Positions 5,401 to 8,846 of a DNA stretch of 8,846 nucleotides are shown in pieces. This stretch comes from Propionibacteriaceae bacterium (GTDB lineage: Bacteria; Actinomycetota; Actinomycetes; Propionibacteriales; Propionibacteriaceae). Below the pieces are notes generated by a model, which was given only the letters and a program-made list of their open reading frames with translations, was not told the origin of the DNA and searched no databases. Within the stretch, counting starts at the first letter, position 1. Every line of letters begins with the position of its first letter. The stretch lies in NCBI GenBank assembly GCA_031287505.1, contig JAITSW010000206.1:1-8846 (forward strand), written 5' to 3'. Both the position numbers and the translations under genes were made by a program.

Positions 5401-6540
5401 ATGGAACGCGTCCTCTCACCAAGAGAGATTCAATCCCGCATACGCGGCGGTGCCTCACTCGAGGATGTAGCTGAAGAGTCTGGGATGAGCCGTGAACGCC
5501 TAGCCGCCTTCGTTGTGCCCATCATCGCCGAACGTGACCACGTGGCCATCCAAGCCCAAGGCCAAGCTGTTCGCCGCGGCGATGAAACCGTCCCCCATCT
5601 CACTCTTGGACAGGTGGTACGAGACAAACTGGCCGCGCACGGTATTAGCGCAGACGAAACAGATTGGGATGCTTGGAAAGCCCGAGAACGCATCTGGATA
5701 GTTCAGGCAAGTTACGGGGACGAAAACGATCGACATCAAGCCCGCTTCCGTTACGACCAAACTGGCAGGTTTTCGATAGCCGACAACCCCGACGCCGCGT
5801 TCCTCGTCGGCATCCGCACCCCCAAGGCCGTGCCCAAACACACTCGCAAGGTCGAAGACGAATCCACATTGGACCTCAACCCAGAATTGGCGCTGGTGCG
5901 AGTTCTCCAACCCAAGGCTGATACCCAAGATGAATGGGATGGCGCTTTGCCGCGAGATTGGTTCCCGCACTTGGCACCAGCCGTAGCCGAAGACGAAGTC
6001 GATGAACTCGACCAAGACACCGCTTCGCTGGTAGATCTGGTCGATGACACCTCAGACGCCTACACCGAAGGCGAACTCACCCTCGCCGAAGCCGACGGCG
6101 TCTACGATTACGTTCAGCCGCAATCGAATATCGACGTGCTCTACGAAATGCTCTCCAGCTTTGACGAGGATTCGGTGGCCATATACCGCGGACTGCTAAG
6201 CCAGACTGCGGCTAAAGACAAAACCCATGAATCTCAGCTTGAGTCAAAACCGGAAAAGCCAGCCCGGCAGCCCGCCGTCCAAGATCAAGCCGACGGGGAA
6301 GCGTCGGATGTCGTCTCGCCTGAATTCCTTGAGGATTTTGGGGAACTCGAGCTGGCCGGGTTGGAAACGCCAATTGATGCCGCAGAGCCCTCCCAGCCCT
6401 CATTGATAGACGGAGCGCCGGAAACCCCTGAGAAAGCAAAACCGGCAAAGAAACCCGCCAAGAAATCACATGGCAGGGTAAAAGTGCCCAGTTGGGATGA
6501 AATTGTTTTTGGCGCTCCGCGCAATAAGAGCGAGAACTGA
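5401..6540 (+). CDS. sepH: SepH-type cell division regulator, lacking the usual N-terminal segment
   Basis: SepH (DUF3071) is an actinobacterial protein that binds FtsZ and promotes filament and Z-ring assembly. The 379-residue protein opens directly at MERVLSPREIQSRIR, a motif normally found some 50-60 residues into the family. A helix-turn-helix-like segment spans about 16-37 (GGASLEDVAEESGMSRERL), followed by VVPIIAERDHVA. The conserved domain continues through DWDAWKARERIWIV to about residue 140. A long acidic linker and a lysine/proline/alanine-rich stretch lead to the conserved C-terminal VPSWDEIVFG (362-371), the end typical of SepH. GGAG lies 5 nt before the ATG, and an in-frame TAG at 5380-5382 blocks any longer form in this frame. 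It converges with the phosphodiesterase gene, with 1 nt between the stops. The family call is firm; the missing N-terminus is the oddity. Confidence 0.92.
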   Translation: MERVLSPREIQSRIRGGASLEDVAEESGMSRERLAAFVVPIIAERDHVAIQAQGQAVRRGDETVPHLTLGQVVRDKLAAHGISADETDWDAWKARERIWIVQASYGDENDRHQARFRYDQTGRFSIADNPDAAFLVGIRTPKAVPKHTRKVEDESTLDLNPELALVRVLQPKADTQDEWDGALPRDWFPHLAPAVAEDEVDELDQDTASLVDLVDDTSDAYTEGELTLAEADGVYDYVQPQSNIDVLYEMLSSFDEDSVAIYRGLLSQTAAKDKTHESQLESKPEKPARQPAVQDQADGEASDVVSPEFLEDFGELELAGLETPIDAAEPSQPSLIDGAPETPEKAKPAKKPAKKSHGRVKVPSWDEIVFGAPRNKSEN

Positions 6541-6541
6541 C

Positions 6542-7684
6542 TCAGTTGTTGGTACCGGTAATCAACGGCACCAACAACTCTGCCGCAGTGCGAGAACCGT
6601 GCATGCCCACCAATTTATATTCGTTGGGCTGTTCCTTGGTCATGAACGCATAATCGCGCCGACAGGCGACCAACACATCTCCGAAGCGATCAGCTACCTG
6701 TGGTGAGACTGATCCAAACCATCCTTCGGCGATTGCCTGCTCTTTCAAGACGACTTCAGCCCTATCGCCCAATATCTCCCCCCAAGCCTGCACAACGCTT
6801 GAGTCTGCCCCAATCTCGGTATAGATGTGGCGGAATCGGCCCTCGCCGCCCAGCAGCGAAACTCCATCAAGGGCATCGGGATAATCCTGAGCCGTGACCC
6901 GGTTCTCGCTGGGAATGTTTACCATGCCATGGTCTGCCGTAATGACGAGCGAGGTGTTTTCGTCCAGCCCTTCAAAAAGCATTTGCCCCAACACATCCGC
7001 CGCCGATAGCGAGCGTAGCCACTCATCAGACCCGACCCCATAGGCATGCCCTGCTTTGTCGACACGAGATTCGTAGACGAAGACAACCGCGCTTTCTGGC
7101 ATCCCAGCTGCGTCCAACGCCAACTCGGCTTGCGTGTCGACCAATGGGGAATCCCCGGTGCTCAAGAATTTGGTGCCCCGCAAGGCAACTTCAGTGAGCC
7201 CGCTTTTTTCAAATCGGCGTTGCGAAACCACAAAGAAACTCACACCGCTGGACACCAGCCGTTCCACATAAGTCAGTTGCGGTTGCAGATCTAGACCCCT
7301 CACGTCCTTGGGAAAATGCAGGGCGTTGAGAAGTTCGCCGTTATAGCGGAAAGAGTATCCGGCGACTCCGTGGCTTCCCGGAGGCAAGCCAGTACCCAAA
7401 GAAGTCATCGAAGTGGCTGTGGTGCTCGGTAGCGGAGCCGTAATACCGGTGGCCACCTCACCCAGTTGCGCCAGAAATGGGCAATAGTCAAGACACTTTT
7501 GAAATTGGAACCAGCCCAATCCGTCAATTAGTAAGACGATGTATTTTCCCGTCTGCGGAAGACCGAGAAAATCTTGAGCACCTTTGAGTCCCAAATGCGC
7601 GCCAATACTCGGCAGCATCTCCACCAGAGACGCTCTGCCGTATTCGGGAATTACCAAATTGTCAGAATCCTTCGGCGTTCTCAT
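6542..7684 (-). CDS. Type I phosphodiesterase / nucleotide pyrophosphatase family protein
   Basis: This metal-dependent phosphodiesterase of the alkaline phosphatase superfamily has 380 residues from ATG 7684. Metal and active-site landmarks are in order: LLIDGLGW (Asp54), PSTTATSMTSLGTG (86-99, nucleophilic Thr at 88 or 89), RVDKAGHAYG (Asp209, His213), TADHGM (Asp251, His252) and GMHGS (His362). No signal peptide is apparent, so it is probably cytosolic. The substrate is unknown. The frame is open upstream to 7792, but the extra residues (MWRGHLQPLKSLE and on) look non-conserved. GTG 7693, three codons earlier with GGGA 5 nt upstream, is an equally plausible start. The gene neighbours sepH in several actinobacteria as I recall it. 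Its last codons form one arm and the loop of a strong hairpin and part of the other arm. Confidence 0.93.
   Translation of the reverse strand: MRTPKDSDNLVIPEYGRASLVEMLPSIGAHLGLKGAQDFLGLPQTGKYIVLLIDGLGWFQFQKCLDYCPFLAQLGEVATGITAPLPSTTATSMTSLGTGLPPGSHGVAGYSFRYNGELLNALHFPKDVRGLDLQPQLTYVERLVSSGVSFFVVSQRRFEKSGLTEVALRGTKFLSTGDSPLVDTQAELALDAAGMPESAVVFVYESRVDKAGHAYGVGSDEWLRSLSAADVLGQMLFEGLDENTSLVITADHGMVNIPSENRVTAQDYPDALDGVSLLGGEGRFRHIYTEIGADSSVVQAWGEILGDRAEVVLKEQAIAEGWFGSVSPQVADRFGDVLVACRRDYAFMTKEQPNEYKLVGMHGSRTAAELLVPLITGTNN
6544..6579. terminator. Hairpin overlapping the 3' end of the phosphodiesterase gene; candidate bidirectional terminator
   Basis: The arms AGTTGTTGGTACCG (6544-6557) and CGGCACCAACAACT (6566-6579) pair over 14 positions with one mismatch, around an 8-nt loop. 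In minus-strand RNA the odd position becomes a G-U wobble, so the stem is complete there. The hairpin starts 3 nt after the sepH stop and includes the final codons of the convergent gene (ELLVPLITGTNN and part of the stop). Neither side is followed by a T-run, as is common for actinobacterial terminators. Confidence 0.6.
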
Positions 7685-7837
7685 CGCATTCACTATCGTC
7701 CCACTTCTTTTCCAAATGTTCGAGCCTAAGGCGCAAATTCGTCTTGGGTGAGACTCAAGACTTTTCAGCGGCTGCAAATGTCCGCGCCACACGCATATGC
7801 TCTTTTTCCCATCCTAGTGTCGATAGTCTTGGTGGCC
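7685..7837. other. Divergent intergenic region, phosphodiesterase / App1-domain gene
   Basis: About 150 nt between the two divergent starts must hold both promoters. On the plus strand TAGTGT (7815-7820) and TAGTCT (7824-7829) fit the TANNNT -10 pattern. The latter lies 8 nt before ATG 7838, which would make a near-leaderless mRNA. On the minus strand I see only weak -10 candidates. An 8-bp palindrome GCATATGC lies at 7793-7800. No -35 box is convincing on either side. Confidence 0.3.
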
Positions 7838-8846
7838 ATGAGAACTCGTCCGTTTATTGCCGCTCGCCTGGAAGAGCGATTTGACCGACGGTTGGAGCAC
7901 ATCCTGCGCGCCATGGGCTGGCAAGAGCAGGTGATCTACTACACCGGCTACGGCTCTTCGAAATTTGCCCGGGTTATCGGACGGGTTGTGCTAGCCCGAA
8001 AGCACTCTGAAACCGGGTTTGACAAGGTCTTCGACGATTTTGCCAGACGCCGGGGTTTTCGCAATTTCATCACCGTGCCCTGTGTGCGGGCCAAGTACAC
8101 GATCAAGCTGCCCGGCGTAACCATCGAATCGGTGACAGACCGCGGCGGCTACATCGATTACCGGGTTCGCGACCACGGTTTGCCTCCGGGCTGGCAGAAG
8201 GCGGCTATCCAATGCGGAGCCTCTAAAACCGTTCAAGCGCCAATCAACATCATCCCCGACGGGCAAACTTTTGGGCTTATCTCAGATATCGACGACACTG
8301 TCATCGCGACTTCGTTGCCCCGGCTTTTTATTGCGGCCTGGAATTCCTTTATCCGAGACGAATTTGTCCGCCAGGCGATCCCCGGCATGGCGCAGCTATT
8401 TCGCACGGTGACGGGTGAACGCGGGGACGCCCCGGTCTTCTACGTCTCGACGGGAGCTTGGAATACCCAACCCTTCCTGGTGCGCTTCCTCAAAAAGCAC
8501 CGTTTCCCGCCGGGGCCGACGTTGCTCACCGATTGGGGGCCGACCAATACCGGTTTTTTCCGTTCGGGGGCCGCACATAAATCAAACTCCCTGCTGCAGC
8601 TAAACCAAGATTTTCCCAATATTTCTTGGCTCTTGGTTGGCGATAACGGCCAGCGTGATCCGGCCATCTATTCGGATTTCATCCGAATAGCTCCAGAGCG
8701 GGTGCGTGCGGTTGCCATCCGGCAGCTCTCTGCCACCGAGCAAGTGCTCGCTCACGGCACTCCCGATATTTTGGAGGATTCCCGCAGCGCAGATGTGGAG
8801 ATCCCCTGGGTTGAAGGCCCGGACGGACGCTCGCTGCTTCGCCAGC
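7838..8846 (+). CDS. App1/DUF2183 phosphatase-domain protein, partial at the right edge
   Basis: I translated 336 codons before the window ends; no stop is reached. The protein has an N-terminal part of about 140 residues (MRTRPFIAARLEERFD and following, with a YYTGYGSS block). The App1 domain (PF09949) then follows, a HAD-like phosphatase fold named after yeast phosphatidate phosphatase App1. HAD-type motifs are seen: SDIDDTV with Asp150 and Asp152, VSTGAWN (203-209), HK (247-248), and GDNGQRDPAIYSDF (268-281, Asp269). Phosphatase activity is likely; the substrate in bacteria is not known. No signal peptide or membrane segment is seen. The ATG at 7838 has only a poorly spaced GGTGG before it; in-frame GTG 7832 is an alternative, and leaderless initiation is possible. 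It is divergent from the phosphodiesterase gene. Confidence 0.92.
   Translation, partial: MRTRPFIAARLEERFDRRLEHILRAMGWQEQVIYYTGYGSSKFARVIGRVVLARKHSETGFDKVFDDFARRRGFRNFITVPCVRAKYTIKLPGVTIESVTDRGGYIDYRVRDHGLPPGWQKAAIQCGASKTVQAPINIIPDGQTFGLISDIDDTVIATSLPRLFIAAWNSFIRDEFVRQAIPGMAQLFRTVTGERGDAPVFYVSTGAWNTQPFLVRFLKKHRFPPGPTLLTDWGPTNTGFFRSGAAHKSNSLLQLNQDFPNISWLLVGDNGQRDPAIYSDFIRIAPERVRAVAIRQLSATEQVLAHGTPDILEDSRSADVEIPWVEGPDGRSLLRQ

Noticed and set aside
7685..7792. A 36-residue N-terminal extension of the phosphodiesterase
   Set aside because: The sequence (MWRGHLQPLKSLE and following) is unlike the family, and using it would consume most of the divergent promoter region. A start at ATG 7684 or GTG 7693 fits better.
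1..8846. Search for CRISPR arrays, mobile elements, toxin-antitoxin pairs, defence genes, tRNA or rRNA
   Set aside because: None seen. The window is almost fully explained by conserved housekeeping genes, and the gene order resembles the actinobacterial core.

Overview
The window looks like core chromosome of an actinobacterium with a moderate GC content (mid-50s percent by eye). SepH, DUF4193 and DUF3710 proteins are essentially confined to Actinobacteria. The gene set dxs / ceoB-ceoC / OB-fold / DUF3710 / dut / DUF4193 is the same neighbourhood I know from Mycobacterium tuberculosis (Rv2682c-Rv2699c). The moderate GC and compact layout would fit a host-associated member of Actinomycetaceae (Mobiluncus- or Varibaculum-like), but the genus is a guess. 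I see no prophage, insertion sequence, CRISPR array, tRNA or rRNA.

Layout from left to right: (1) 1-1037, minus strand: the first 345 codons of dxs (isoprenoid precursor synthesis), cut by the window edge; its GTG start sits next to a perfect palindrome. (2) 1101-1595, minus: an unrecognised five-helix membrane protein. (3) 1673-3058, plus: ceoB and ceoC, two TrkA/RCK-type regulatory subunits of potassium uptake, 9 nt apart. (4) 3081-5117, minus: four genes read DUF4193, dut, DUF3710, OB-fold. The last three are tightly packed, while dut also appears to have its own leaderless promoter. (5) 5118-5400: a 283-nt divergent intergenic region with a repeat-rich candidate promoter. (6) 5401-6540, plus: sepH, a cell-division regulator that binds FtsZ, here lacking the usual N-terminal segment. 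(7) 6542-7684, minus: a type I phosphodiesterase/nucleotide pyrophosphatase-family enzyme converging on sepH. A strong hairpin is encoded inside its last codons. (8) 7838 to the right edge, plus: a partial App1/DUF2183 phosphatase-domain protein.

Functionally this is housekeeping: isoprenoid synthesis, K+ homeostasis, dUTP removal and septation control, plus several conserved genes of unknown role. I did not find a novel defence or mobile system. The points worth a second look are regulatory or structural: the palindrome at the dxs start, the leaderless-type dut promoter, the 11-bp-spaced direct repeats before DUF4193, the short SepH, the coding hairpin between the convergent genes, and the departures from the usual gene order.
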